Assembly (NCBI RefSeq): GCF_921293095.1
Contig: NC_060246.1
Coordinates: 14,898,001-14,962,000, forward strand
Direction of reading: 5' to 3'
Origin: Ischnura elegans
Lineage: Eukaryota > Arthropoda > Insecta > Odonata > Coenagrionidae
DNA: 64,000 nt
Position numbers and translations under genes: made by a program. This document shows, piece by piece, positions 46,501 through 52,898 of the stretch (position 1 is the first letter of the stretch; every line of letters starts with the position of its first letter). Below the pieces are notes generated by a model. It was not told where the DNA came from, searched no databases, and worked only from the letters and a program-made list of their open reading frames with translations.

Positions 46501-46855
46501 TACAATGACGATCTTAAGTACACTAGGTAACGATTGCACATGTACTTACATGAGGAATATTTAATTTCTGAGCATCCATTCGGATGGCAGAAAATGCTTT
46601 AAAAATGCATCGTGTGAAAATATGCTATTCTGACGAAATGGCAATTGATAATTACCTCTGTCCTGGTAATCCTTCAGAATACTTATTGTGCAGACATGAG
46701 CTGAGGCATTGCAGAACGGGCAGCGACGTGAAATTCTCTGAAGCTATCATTTCAAGGCCCCTTTGTTGCCTTCTTCTCTCTTTCTTGATGATGTCGAACA
46801 ATTCTGGATCAGATTCCCAAATATTTTGGGAAAGCATCCCCATGTTTCCACTCAT
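22551..46855 (-). CDS. SHMT: Serine hydroxymethyltransferase (cytosolic form)
   Basis: PLP enzyme that interconverts serine plus tetrahydrofolate with glycine plus 5,10-methylene-tetrahydrofolate, the main source of one-carbon units. Eight coding exons on the - strand, in transcript order: 46855-46656, 40696-40521, 39699-39517, 39433-39221, 35555-35383, 31689-31515, 27578-27462 and 22717-22551 (stop TAG). All introns are GT-AG and all phases agree. The product is 467 residues, against ~480 in animals. Motifs seen: [68 protein letters not shown] and [12 protein letters not shown], where Lys243 forms the PLP Schiff base; then [24 protein letters not shown] and a C-terminal PGLPDY. The start ATG lies 8 bases inside an exon with a good acceptor, so the true first exon is upstream. 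Introns hold many transposons, including an intact piggyBac. Confidence 0.95.
22718..23133. other. Start of SHMT last intron: repeat fragment
   Basis: Contains a short transposon-like piece near 22795-22870 (CCCAGGGAATTAGGCTGG, then CCCCCCAGCATTCTGGGGGG). The rest is AT-rich intron with no gene. Confidence 0.4.
23134..24773. mobile_element. Non-autonomous hAT transposon with perfect 8-bp TSD
   Basis: The ends TAGAGGTCCGTGA and TCACGGACCTCTA are perfect inverse matches. The element is flanked on both sides by the identical octamer GCAATATG (23126-23133, 24774-24781), the hallmark of hAT insertion. The 1640-bp body is AT-rich at both ends (the left end has repeated CGCGAAAT words) but very GC/CpG-rich at about 23540-24010. 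No hAT transposase is visible. It sits in the last SHMT intron. Confidence 0.88.
23700..24010. repeat. GC-rich insert with an internal duplication inside the hAT
   Basis: CGTCTGAAAGCGGCCT occurs twice, near 23779 and 23842, followed by diverging CpG-rich text. A 74-codon ORF (23814-24038) spans it but has no motif I know. Base composition differs sharply from both sides, suggesting a nested element or captured DNA. Confidence 0.5.
25116..25734. mobile_element. hAT-type MITE, family CAGGGGCGCAGCTAGG, copy 3
   Basis: The left end CAGGGGCACAGCTAGG and right end CGCTGCGCCACT match copies at 2654 and 3363. The flanking octamers ATCTGGTG (25108-25115) and ATCTGGAG (25735-25742) match at 7 of 8 positions. 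About 300 bp of unrelated sequence (about 25155-25450) similar to 14610-14885 is nested in it. It lies in the last SHMT intron. Confidence 0.75.
26230..26960 (+). mobile_element. Dead piggyBac-family transposase copy
   Basis: The + strand reads as a decayed piggyBac (DDE_Tnp_1_7) transposase in broken frames: [20 protein letters not shown], then (after a 141-bp insert) [20 protein letters not shown] and [15 protein letters not shown]. Later come [33 protein letters not shown] and [20 protein letters not shown]. The first catalytic Asp (IDES) and second (FFFDNF) are recognisable. In-frame stops and missing segments show it is inactive. Outer ends were not found. It is far more decayed than the piggyBac at 42559-44813 and from a different lineage (IDESMIPYF type). 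Confidence 0.8.
26380..26520 (+). mobile_element. 141-bp self-complementary insert with 14-bp TSD
   Basis: TAGATAAGCTAAAT stands on both sides (26366-26379 and 26521-26534). The insert ends in an A-rich run (AAAAAAAATA). It contains two interlocked inverted repeats: 26377-26400 with 26449-26472 (24 bp) and 26419-26446 with 26490-26519 (about 28-30 bp). A long target duplication plus an A-tail fits LINE-driven retroposition of a small structured RNA. It splits the dead piggyBac reading frame exactly at the duplicated site. Confidence 0.7.
27579..28280. other. SHMT intron, AT-rich, nothing recognised
   Basis: Intronic DNA between the 27462-27578 exon and the foldback element at 28281. No gene or repeat recognised. 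Confidence 0.4.
28281..29044. mobile_element. Foldback MITE, GGGTCATTCCATGTCAAATC-type ends
   Basis: Arms 28281-28459 and 28867-29044 are inverse copies of about 178 bp with few mismatches, around a 407-bp centre that includes a poly-A tract. TTTC occurs on both sides and may be a target duplication. No transposase is seen. The superfamily was not determined. Confidence 0.8.
29620..29870 (-). mobile_element. LINE RT C-terminal fragment
   Basis: On the - strand it reads [20 protein letters not shown] then [16 protein letters not shown] and a stop. This matches the FxYLGSxIxxxGxCxxEIxxRIxxA segment found after the RT core in many LINEs. The + strand ORF over the same bases is its shadow. The fragment is short and dead. 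Confidence 0.65.
29871..30727. other. SHMT intron, nothing firm recognised
   Basis: AT-rich intronic DNA. A scrap near 30200-30250 (GGAACTAGAACATTTCTCCC) may be a MITE end. No gene is recognised. Confidence 0.35.
30732..31449. mobile_element. Non-autonomous piggyBac-type foldback element
   Basis: Bounded by TTAA at 30728-30731 and 31450-31453. The ends CCCTTTCACTGC and GCAGTGAAAGGG are perfect inverse matches. The whole 718 bp folds: the GGACCCTCCGAGCGGGGGGC block (about 30909) pairs with its inverse near 31290, and the centre is a tight hairpin (ATAACGATTTT...AAAATCGTTAT). TTAA target and CCC ends fit piggyBac. There is no ORF that I recognise. The ends differ from those of the intact piggyBac at 42559. 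Confidence 0.8.
31907..33593. mobile_element. TIR element, GGAGGGTGTTTCAGAGTCTC ends
   Basis: The 20-bp left end GGAGGGTGTTTCAGAGTCTC is matched perfectly in inverse at 33574-33593. CpG-rich subterminal blocks (CCGATCGGATCGGGAGAC on the left, AATCGACTCGGACTGAATCC on the right) flank an AT-rich middle that also carries a SINE at 32610-32730. No transposase ORF and no clear target duplication, so the superfamily is open. Confidence 0.7.
32610..32735 (+). repeat. tRNA-derived SINE (family A), diverged
   Basis: GATTAGAGCTCTCGCCTGCA (box A region), GTGTTCCAATCTC (box B), then CAAGGCGATTAATTTTTTTT and TGAATTTTCGCACGATG, matching the tail of the other family A copies. Confidence 0.6.
33943..35105. 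repeat. 1.16-kb palindrome around a Tigger-type MITE
   Basis: 33943-34346 and 34717-35105 are inverse copies with very few differences; the left arm carries about 26 extra bases near 34035-34060 that themselves fold back. The inner part is a TA-flanked MITE (34222-34847), but the complementarity goes on for about 270 bp outside it on each side. ORFs of 166 and 128 codons read from the two arms give the same peptide ([20 protein letters not shown]) and have no family I know. Confidence 0.8.
34222..34847. mobile_element. Pogo/Tigger-type foldback MITE
   Basis: The ends CAGTGGTACCTCGAGATACG and its inverse lie between TA dinucleotides (34220-34221, 34848-34849). The inverted arms are about 125 bp. 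CAGTGGTACCTCG-type ends and TA targets are typical of pogo/Tigger elements of the Tc1/mariner superfamily. A third end of the same family (GTATCTCGAGGTACCAC) lies near 35250-35272, so an older copy flanks it. Confidence 0.75.
35575..36398. other. SHMT intron, no gene recognised
   Basis: A - strand ORF at 35853-36077 ([20 protein letters not shown]) looks faintly protein-like but has no family I can name. It may be a transposon scrap. Otherwise nothing. Confidence 0.3.
36399..37080. mobile_element. Tigger/pogo-type MITE
   Basis: The left end CAGCACACTCCCAATTGTTC and the inverse of the right end, CAGCAGACTCCCGATTATCC, match apart from a few changes, and TA flanks both sides (36397-36398, 37081-37082). 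The 682-bp body has no ORF. CAGYAGACTCCCGATTATCC-like ends are typical of Tigger elements. Confidence 0.75.
37962..38948. mobile_element. TTAA-bounded MITE debris with a hairpin
   Basis: TTAA followed by CCCTTTTGCGCC stands at 37958. An inverted CCCTTTCCCTACG before TTAA stands at 38949-38952. Only the first six end bases agree, so this may be pieces of two piggyBac-type MITEs. A strong hairpin pairs 38011-38053 with about 38092-38138 (TTCACCGCGTCGTGGTTG arm). A direct repeat, GCCTTCGACCTTTAGCATC-type with a related GGCCTTTGGCATTTAGC copy, lies at 38850-38900. Confidence 0.45.
40740..41000 (-). repeat. tRNA-derived SINE (family A), full-length type
   Basis: In - orientation: box B and box A complements near 40840-40885, the CGCCTTGAC...AATGATTTTTTT tail sequence at 40820-40835, and the 5' arm (GACTGCTACATAATC, CGGGCTGTGGTACAG) at 40950-41005. 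It matches 50060-50310 along its length. It is intronic in SHMT. Confidence 0.65.
41050..41310. repeat. Diverged tandem duplication, CGTTGCAACCTCTCGCGTGG
   Basis: ACACGTTGCAACCTCTCGCG at about 41171 recurs as ACACCTTGCAACCTCTCGCG at about 41235 and partly as ACACGTTGCAG at 41299, a spacing of about 64 bp. The family is unknown. Confidence 0.5.
41311..42558. other. SHMT first intron, no gene recognised
   Basis: The ORFs at 41253-41486 (+) and 42049-42297 (+) have no motif I know. No repeat family was identified apart from the tandem block just before. Confidence 0.35.
42575..42681. promoter_or_regulatory. Three spaced palindromes at the piggyBac left end
   Basis: CCCGGAAAAGTTCCGGG (42575-42591), CCCCGGAAGATTTCCGTGG (42619-42637) and CCCGAAACCTTTCCGGGG (42664-42681) are imperfect dyads starting 44-45 bp apart, 16-123 bp from the element's left end. 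They are probably transposase binding sites or part of the promoter. That role is inference. Confidence 0.55.
42828..44582 (+). CDS. piggyBac-like transposase (DDE_Tnp_1_7), 584 aa
   Basis: Cut-and-paste transposase that excises and inserts the surrounding element at TTAA. The acidic, Ser-rich N-terminus (residues ~18-60: [15 protein letters not shown]) is typical of the family. The catalytic core shows the three conserved Asp: D251 in [13 protein letters not shown]337 in [10 protein letters not shown] and D442 in MGGVDRLDQ. The Cys/His-rich C-terminal domain ([18 protein letters not shown], then [10 protein letters not shown]) binds element ends in piggyBac relatives. The length (584 codons including the first Met) is normal, and no intron or break is seen. 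The ATG at 42828 is the first in frame and has CCCTGAACG before it. Codon use resembles neither host exon set strongly. Confidence 0.95.
   Translation: MAKSKEKKLRLDEICSSLEREDDSESEYSPSESQSDLECSSSDDYESYEELSDAESPDILPQNVSPGTQERHFQWTQYDIDQAEDGYGKPIFAGVAGVCVPLSSDVSPLQCFELFFTDEFVHHVVVETNRYANKCREDALNSDVGSNARIRLWNDTCENEIRLFIALILAMGIISNPELKLYWTRDYILQTPIFYETFSLKRFQLILRYLHFINDEDAGNTDRLRKIRPLLEMLRLSFRKTYLPEQNISVDESLMLFKGRSLMKQYIPLKRSRFGIKIFFICESQSGYAWDFFIYTGQGEERRGDESASRKLINHASVTKLVMCPQLVAKGYVIFMDRWFSSPNLFQELQSHGFGACGTVDLRRKEMPKELQTAKLKKGDVLCYTSGVYSAIKWRDKKDVTMLSTYHRGKICETGKVDRKTKEAVKKPDAVIEYNANMGGVDRLDQKIKPYECLRKSLRWYRKLFFHLMDISIVNAHIVHGKSGREKCTLLQFRHKVIHGLLEKYAMERKVAKGGRPSKTDPPIRLTERHFPTHIPASEKKKFPSRVCRVCPGRKETRWECKQCGNIPLHPENCFEMYHTKRKY
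44842..45507. mobile_element. MITE family AATAGGGTGGTTTCC, copy 3
   Basis: The ends AATAGGGTAGTTTCCTTC and (inverse) AATAGGGTGGTTTCCCA bound 666 bp collinear with 18134-18802. GAT occurs on both sides (44839-44841, 45508-45510). It lies 28 bp from the piggyBac right end, in the SHMT first intron. Confidence 0.85.
45508..46655. other. SHMT first intron, nothing recognised
   Basis: AT-rich intron next to the first coding exon. No gene or repeat recognised. Confidence 0.4.
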
Positions 46856-46863
46856 TGTTCTAC

Positions 46864-48120
46864 CTGTAATGGAATACGATTCTTTAGCTGAGAAGATGGA
46901 TACTATTGCAGTCTAGCTCCAGAAGTAGTGGCTTAGGCATTCGTAGATGATGTGACGCTGGAGAGCACTAAGTATTTCAATATAGGGCAGAAGTCGTCAT
47001 GTATGCAAGTGACATAGATAACCTCGTAATCAATGTAAACATCACTTGCATCACCGATATCCTTCAACCAACTACGTACCAGAAAAGAATGAATCAAAAT
47101 CTTGACGCAAGTTTTCAGCAGAAGGCGCATGAGATTTTTAACTGCGTTACGTAAGAGCTTACGGCATGTGACAGCCAAAAATTTAGATTGAGACCACTAA
47201 AAATACAATGAATGAAATGTAATGAAAATAAGCTAAAGACAAAATATGACGAACCTTGCAGACAAATCACAGCTTCAGGGAAGAAATTCCGCGATAATCT
47301 CTCACCACCGGTTCCACCAAGCTGAAATTCACTTACCACCTGTTACTTACGTAGTTGTGATTGGTCTAATGACATAGCGCGCCAGACTGCTCAACCAATC
47401 AAATCCGCTTCGCAGGTACCCGCGAGATGCGGCTGTCGCCGCGGTAGTGGCCTTGTCGTCGTGAGCATAGATACGGGGTGGATAACGTTGTCATGTGAGC
47501 GAAATCATATTTGCTAGAGATTAAATATTGGCGCTAATGAAAATGCGAAGTCCCTCGGAATGGCCGAAGGGAAAATGTCGGTCCCTTTGCAAACTTATGG
47601 TTTCCCCACGGGTTGGTCGCGAATCTTCGTCAATTTTACCCTCCCTCTATACTCTTGTTGATTAATGAAGAGCACCCCGTTTATTGCAGTTGCTGCATTT
47701 CTTTCCTTGCTTAAATTATATGGAAAGGGCAATTACAAAGAAATGAGATCCTTCCCCTCCATAACCGCAGACGAGAACGCGGTCAAGGTTTCGGAAATGC
47801 AGATCTGCTGACCGATTCGTAACGATGATTGCGTAATACTCAACCCTCATCTTGCCCAGACGTAATGAGATAAATTGAAAAACATAAGAATAACCGCAAC
47901 ATTTCCTTATGACGCATATACGTTGAATATTTACCTATCATCATACGCAGAAACCACAAGGCAGCCCATGGTGAGGGGACCTCAGCTAATCGCCTTAAGG
48001 TGAGAATTGGGATGAGGATGAACAGCCCTAAAGAGAACACTGCCTCAGGTGGTAAATTACAAATGTTTGCCAAGTGAAGATGCTCATTACCCGATCATTA
48101 CAGAAGAACTAGATGGATAG
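46864..48120 (-). promoter_or_regulatory. SHMT upstream region with possible 5' exon
   Basis: An acceptor (TTACAG) at 46864-46869 shows that at least one SHMT exon lies upstream. 47380-47490 is CpG-rich and may hold the promoter. A candidate exon ends in ATGATGATAG|GTAAAT (donor near 47934). Its frame (RRLAEVPSPWAALWFLRMMI) would join the SHMT frame through GRTMSGN without a stop. Whether this gives an organelle-targeted form, as some animals make, is conjecture. Confidence 0.35.
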
Positions 48121-49245
48121 TTCTGTAGGTTTTTTTTGCAGAAACTTACATATTATTTGATGGCTATATTACTAATAAAAACGAATATATTTGGATCTAT
48201 AAAAATTTTCCTGCAAAAGTAATTTATCCCGATAATAAAGGCTTATTCTAGATATCTTCTTAGGTGGGAAAGAAAATTTTGGCCCCCCTCCATCCTAACC
48301 CTATAACCACATTTGGGTTTTTTGAGTGCATCTTACACATTTGTCAATTTTCAATCAAGGCTTTGCAAGAAATTAAAGCTTGCTTCTTTCAGTGTAAGTA
48401 AGTACGAGTTAGCCGTGGAAAATGATTCTATAGTGAGACCTTCATTACCATACACTCCAACGTGTGAATTGTAGGGTCGTTACCATTGTTAAGGCATTAT
48501 AAGGTCTCGTTAATAAAGGGGGAGAGGAGAGGAAGTGAGAGGTGGTATGGGGGTGGGGGGATGATGGAATGAGGAGAATACAGAGTGAGATTAAAGTCAA
48601 GAAGACGAAAGAGGTCTGAGCAAGGATGCTGACTTACAAAAAATATTGGGGGGGGCCCAAACCGGGGATCTTGCCCCAGGAAATTTTATAAGTAGTGAGT
48701 TTTAAGTTTTTTAAGCATTTTAGAAGAGTCATATGATCAAAATTACAACCCTGATAACTTGAATCTCGATATCAGGACACTCCAGGAAAAATCGACCAGC
48801 CTGACATATTTTTTCCTCACACCCATAATGAATTTTTGAGGGGGCTCGGGCCCCCTCAGGCCCCAGGGAGTCGGCGCCACTGGGTCTGAGCAAACTATTT
48901 CAATGGAATCCTTCCCTAGTTTTTCAGTTTAATTGAAATTTATTGATCTTTCTAACAAGTTATCATTAAGGAACATAATCTGAGATACTTCATTACTAGA
49001 AAGTATATTCTGCCTCTTGGTGATACTTTGGCAAGCTTGGGAAAAAATGCATTCTCTAGGAACTGCCTACAACACTAAGTATGTACCAGAGGAGTGGTGC
49101 ACTCAGGAGAGGCTTCTTAAATGTGACTTGCAAGTTGCCCTGCTCTGTTTGAGGAGTCATATTAGTGTGCTAACCTGCTCACACTGAGCCTATCACTAGT
49201 TTGGATGCTTGTGGAACAATCATTACAAATTTGAGAAACGTGAGA
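48121..49245. other. Intergenic DNA with transposon scraps
   Basis: Contains a G-rich block (48530-48580) and a hAT-like end near 48835-48893 (GGCTCGGGCCCCCTCAGG, then CGGCGCCACTG). No gene recognised. Confidence 0.4.
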
Positions 49246-49249
49246 TACA

Positions 49250-49458
49250 TGATTAAAAAAGAGTGACATATGGGTGTATGCCACGTGTCGTAGTGGAGAT
49301 TTCCCCAACGTTTCGCGACCAACTGCTGGTCACTTTTTCAAGGGAAAGATTCATCCATCATTCCCTTGAAAAAGTGACCAGCAGTCGGTCGCGAAACGTC
49401 GGGGCAATCTGCCCTATGACACACGGCATACACCCGTATGTCACTCTTTCTTAATCAG
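49250..49458. repeat. ~210-bp palindrome (foldback MITE)
   Basis: Arms of about 95 bp pair: GAGTGACATATGGGTGTATG at 49261 with its inverse ending near 49446, and CGTTTCGCGACCAACTGCTG with CAGCAGTCGGTCGCGAAACG. Pairing runs on into the flanking TGATTAA/TTAATCA. The loop is about 25 bases around 49350-49375. Confidence 0.8.
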
Positions 49459-49698
49459 CATGAGCCGCGAAAGCTTCAATCGTGAGATATATGCCGAAAA
49501 ACCAATGCACTTCAGGACTGCTACAGAGGTGCTCATCAGAGAAAGCAGAAATTCCCACCGTTCGTCAATCAGGAACCTCCTCAGCTGAGATCATGCTAAA
49601 TGTGCCTTCCCGGCTTCAAGGTGTGCCTTTTCAAGACTACTGTCCACCTTCTATCAAACTTTGAGTGCTGTGGCACACTCTCTTGTACAAAAAAGAGA

Positions 49699-50047
49699 TA
49701 TTTAAGTATACCGGGACTAACCACGGTGATAACTTTTACAGAGTCACCCGCAATGCACTAATTGTGCAAAAAATCCACTAGGAAAAAATCATTCGCCTTG
49801 ACCGGGATTCGGACCCGGATCCCTCCATTTCTGGCCAAGTGCTTCAGCCACAGTCCACAAATTTCCACAGGGGAGAATGATGCCGCGGTAGCTTAACTGG
49901 CTGAAGCACTCGACCGGAAATCGAGGGATCCGAGTTCGAATCCCGGTCAAGGCGAATGATTTTTCCTCGGTGGATTTTTTGCACAGTATGTGCATTGCGG
50001 GTGACTCTGTAAAAGTTATCACCATGGCTAGTCCTGGTATACTTAAA
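49699..50047. repeat. Head-to-head SINE palindrome (family A)
   Basis: 49699-49851 (SINE in - orientation) and 49898-50047 (+ orientation) are inverse copies of about 150 bp, from TAAGTATACCGGGACTAACC at one outer end to GGTTCGAATCCCGG-type box B and TAGCTTAACTGG box A toward the centre. A transcript of this locus would form a long hairpin. Confidence 0.8.
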
Positions 50048-50059
50048 TAAGTCTAGAGT

Positions 50060-50310
50060 GAACACCTCTTCATGTTCAAAGTTCGGGCTATACTCTCCGG
50101 CTGTGGCGCCGTGCGCACGACTTGGACTGCTAGTCGTATAATATGCTCAGCAGTTCATACCACCTTGTCCGGTATAGTCCACAAATTTCCACAGGAGAGA
50201 ATGATGCCTCGGTAGCTTAACTGGCTAAAGCACTCGGCCGGAAATCTAGGGATCCGGGTTCAAATACCAGTCAAGGGGAATGATTTTTCATCTGTGGTTT
50301 TTTCGCACAA
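50060..50310 (+). repeat. tRNA-derived SINE (family A)
   Basis: Starts near GTGAACACCTCTTCATGTTC, with GGGCTATACTCTCCGGCTGT, then box A GGTAGCTTAACTGGCTAA and box B GGGTTCAAATACC at 50211-50270, and the AATGATTTTT...TTTTTTCGCAC tail. It is the best single full-length example of the family on the + strand. Confidence 0.7.
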
Positions 50311-52740
50311 AAAAGAAATGTTTGATGGCTTTCTATTGATCAACCCCAGTGCATGGAGACACAAGGCAACAGTACTAGTCAGGACAAACTGGAAATATGT
50401 ATTCATCAAATATAGTGAAGTAACTACACGTTTGTCCCAATCTCTCTCTCACTTACAATTAGCCAAGCAGAGAGAGCCCCTGGCAAACTTTGCACGCCTC
50501 CACTGCCCTCCTTGGAAGAAAGTAATGGGTACACAAATGGAGTCACAGGTATGCTCAATTTCTCTTTTACTTATCTCTAGGACACCGGCACGAGTTGTAA
50601 TCAACATAGTGGATTGAGAAAGGTAATTCCATGAAGTGGATGGCCATTGCTAGGTCATAAGAGTTCACAAGGTCAACAAATCTTGGTACTTAATTTATGA
50701 TGCTTTTGCATAGGTTCGTTTTATTCATCATCAACAAGATTGATCACTTGTTTGATTAATTTTTAATTCAATCTCTTCTCTACCATTCTTTGATTTTCCA
50801 CCAACAACAACATCACTGTGTCAACATGCATAGTTTTACTTGAAATATGCACAGATTTACGAGTTTCACATAATGCATCTCATGGACCCTAGGCAGATAT
50901 GCCATTCCCACCACAAATCCAGTCCATTTGGAACCTGGATGTGATGCGATCTTCAGCGATGGATGATCCATTAATGTCAATACATGGCTATGTATTTGAT
51001 GTCCTTAAATCAGGATTCTAAATGATAATTTAGAAATCAAAGTTTGGTAAACTTTTAGACTGGAGTTTGCATTTACATAAATACTTTCCATATTGGAAAC
51101 ACAGCCATTGCAGCAACTCAACATAAATAACTAGATTAATTACTCAATGGCTGAATAAAACATCTCAAAATTTTTTATAGAGGTCAGCTAAAACTCTAGG
51201 GAGTAATAAAGCACGGATCCTGAGTTTTATATTAAGCACTTCTGGACAAACTCCTCTCAGTGGCCTTCCTAGTAATGAAGTTGATTCTATTGTAAGGAAA
51301 AGAGCTCATAAAAATGACACGAAAAAAAGTGACAGTGGCATCATCTACAGTTGAGATTGTGTCATAAATTACATGAGGATGGTACCACCTAGCAAAGTAA
51401 TAAAAATTAATCAGAGGGGCGTGCATACGGTTAATTTAGGGGAACAGAATAACCCTAGAGTTGAGTACTGATAACTCTTCAAACAAACTTGGACCATCAT
51501 CAGCATTTAGAGACAGAGGTTGCTGATGCACAGCATTAAAAATATGTAGTGGATAGACAAATATTTGTAGAGGAAGCAGTTAACCAAATGGGAAAGTAGT
51601 AAAGCAAAGGGAGGGCTGAATATCCAATGATAACGTATTTTAGGGACATAAATCCAATATGTACATATATTCTATAGCCGTACCGTAGATTAATGTCGCG
51701 GAGTGGCCTGTGGTTTTTCTATTGCTTACCACAATGCATCATCATACGCTTTGCTTTAACTTATGTTAGTTTCAGCTCAGCTAGGAATTATGGTTTGCAA
51801 TTGCATCATCACATTTTTATTTTCACAATCAGCATTTTATTCAAGAAAGCCGCATGATTTACAGCTAACCCACAACTATACAAAACAGTTTTTCCTTCCA
51901 CTGATCAGGATTCTGAGGATTAAGCTGTTGAGTTTCCACAAATTATGTATAAGAGATCATTTTAGAATAGAGTGCCTTAAGATACCATGTCCAAACAGAA
52001 TCGCATCCCATCGAATGCCTTTCCGAGCTGGCAATATCAGAATTCAAGGCATGCAAATGAAGGTCATAAATAAGGAAATTCAAGCCTAAAGTTTGAGCCA
52101 CAATTTGCATGAATTTTATCCATATGCTGTTAATTTGCAGTTGCCTTCCCAAATAGTAATAACTTTGCACCCAAGCACAACAGTAATAGAGAGTATGATT
52201 ATCATTGAATATTTATTTCTCCTTTTTTTTCAAGCATCACCATTAGTATCTATATACAGTAAAAATGATGGCTTCTGGCATAAAATAAACTTTGTACACT
52301 TCAAAAGGAAATTGTGAAATTAAAGAATCCAGTGGAAATTTATGACCCTTTTCTAGTTGGCTCATCACAAGACATTATGATTGGGCAGTAATAACTAAAT
52401 TCAAGGTTAAAAAAAACATGGATTTCACAAATAAAGCCTATCACAAAGACAGGGCTAGAAGTAAAGAAAAAATGGAGTAGACTCCTTTTTACGATGATTA
52501 TCTACACAATTGACCATTTGTTATTAGAATAATGCTATTAAGTGAAGAAGCATCTTCAAATTTCCCAACGATGCAAGAGCATTGATGGTAAACAAACATG
52601 GGAAATGAAACAAGAATGGTGGGCCAAAATATTAAAAATGTTATCCATGGATAGGATTTTACGTTGCGTAACAATTCAACAGCCTTAAAATGGCCAGCAG
52701 ATCCCATCGTAAAGTGGTAGTCTACTGGCTATTTTCATTG
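50311..52740. other. Intergenic DNA between SHMT and AIMP3, no gene recognised
   Basis: AT-rich. The ORF at 50294-50617 (DGFLLINPSAWRHKATVLVR) has no family I know. No other feature can be supported. Confidence 0.4.
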
Positions 52741-52748
52741 CAATATCA

Positions 52749-52754
52749 TTTATT
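52749..52754 (-). promoter_or_regulatory. AIMP3 polyadenylation signal AATAAA
   Basis: AATAAA on the - strand, about 145 bp after the AIMP3 stop codon, in AT-rich sequence. Confidence 0.6.
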
Positions 52755-52898
52755 TTCAATAATATGGATTTGATGTTTTCTGACAAGTGATGCCACCATA
52801 ATGTGTAGACATAAATGAAAGACTTTCTGGGATGTAGGAAATTATTTAAAAACAAAGAGAAATAATAGATAGAGAAATTTGTTTGAAGTACATTAAAG

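Noticed and set aside
46584-46916. 110-codon + strand ORF
   Set aside because: It is the antisense shadow of the first SHMT coding exon (46656-46855).
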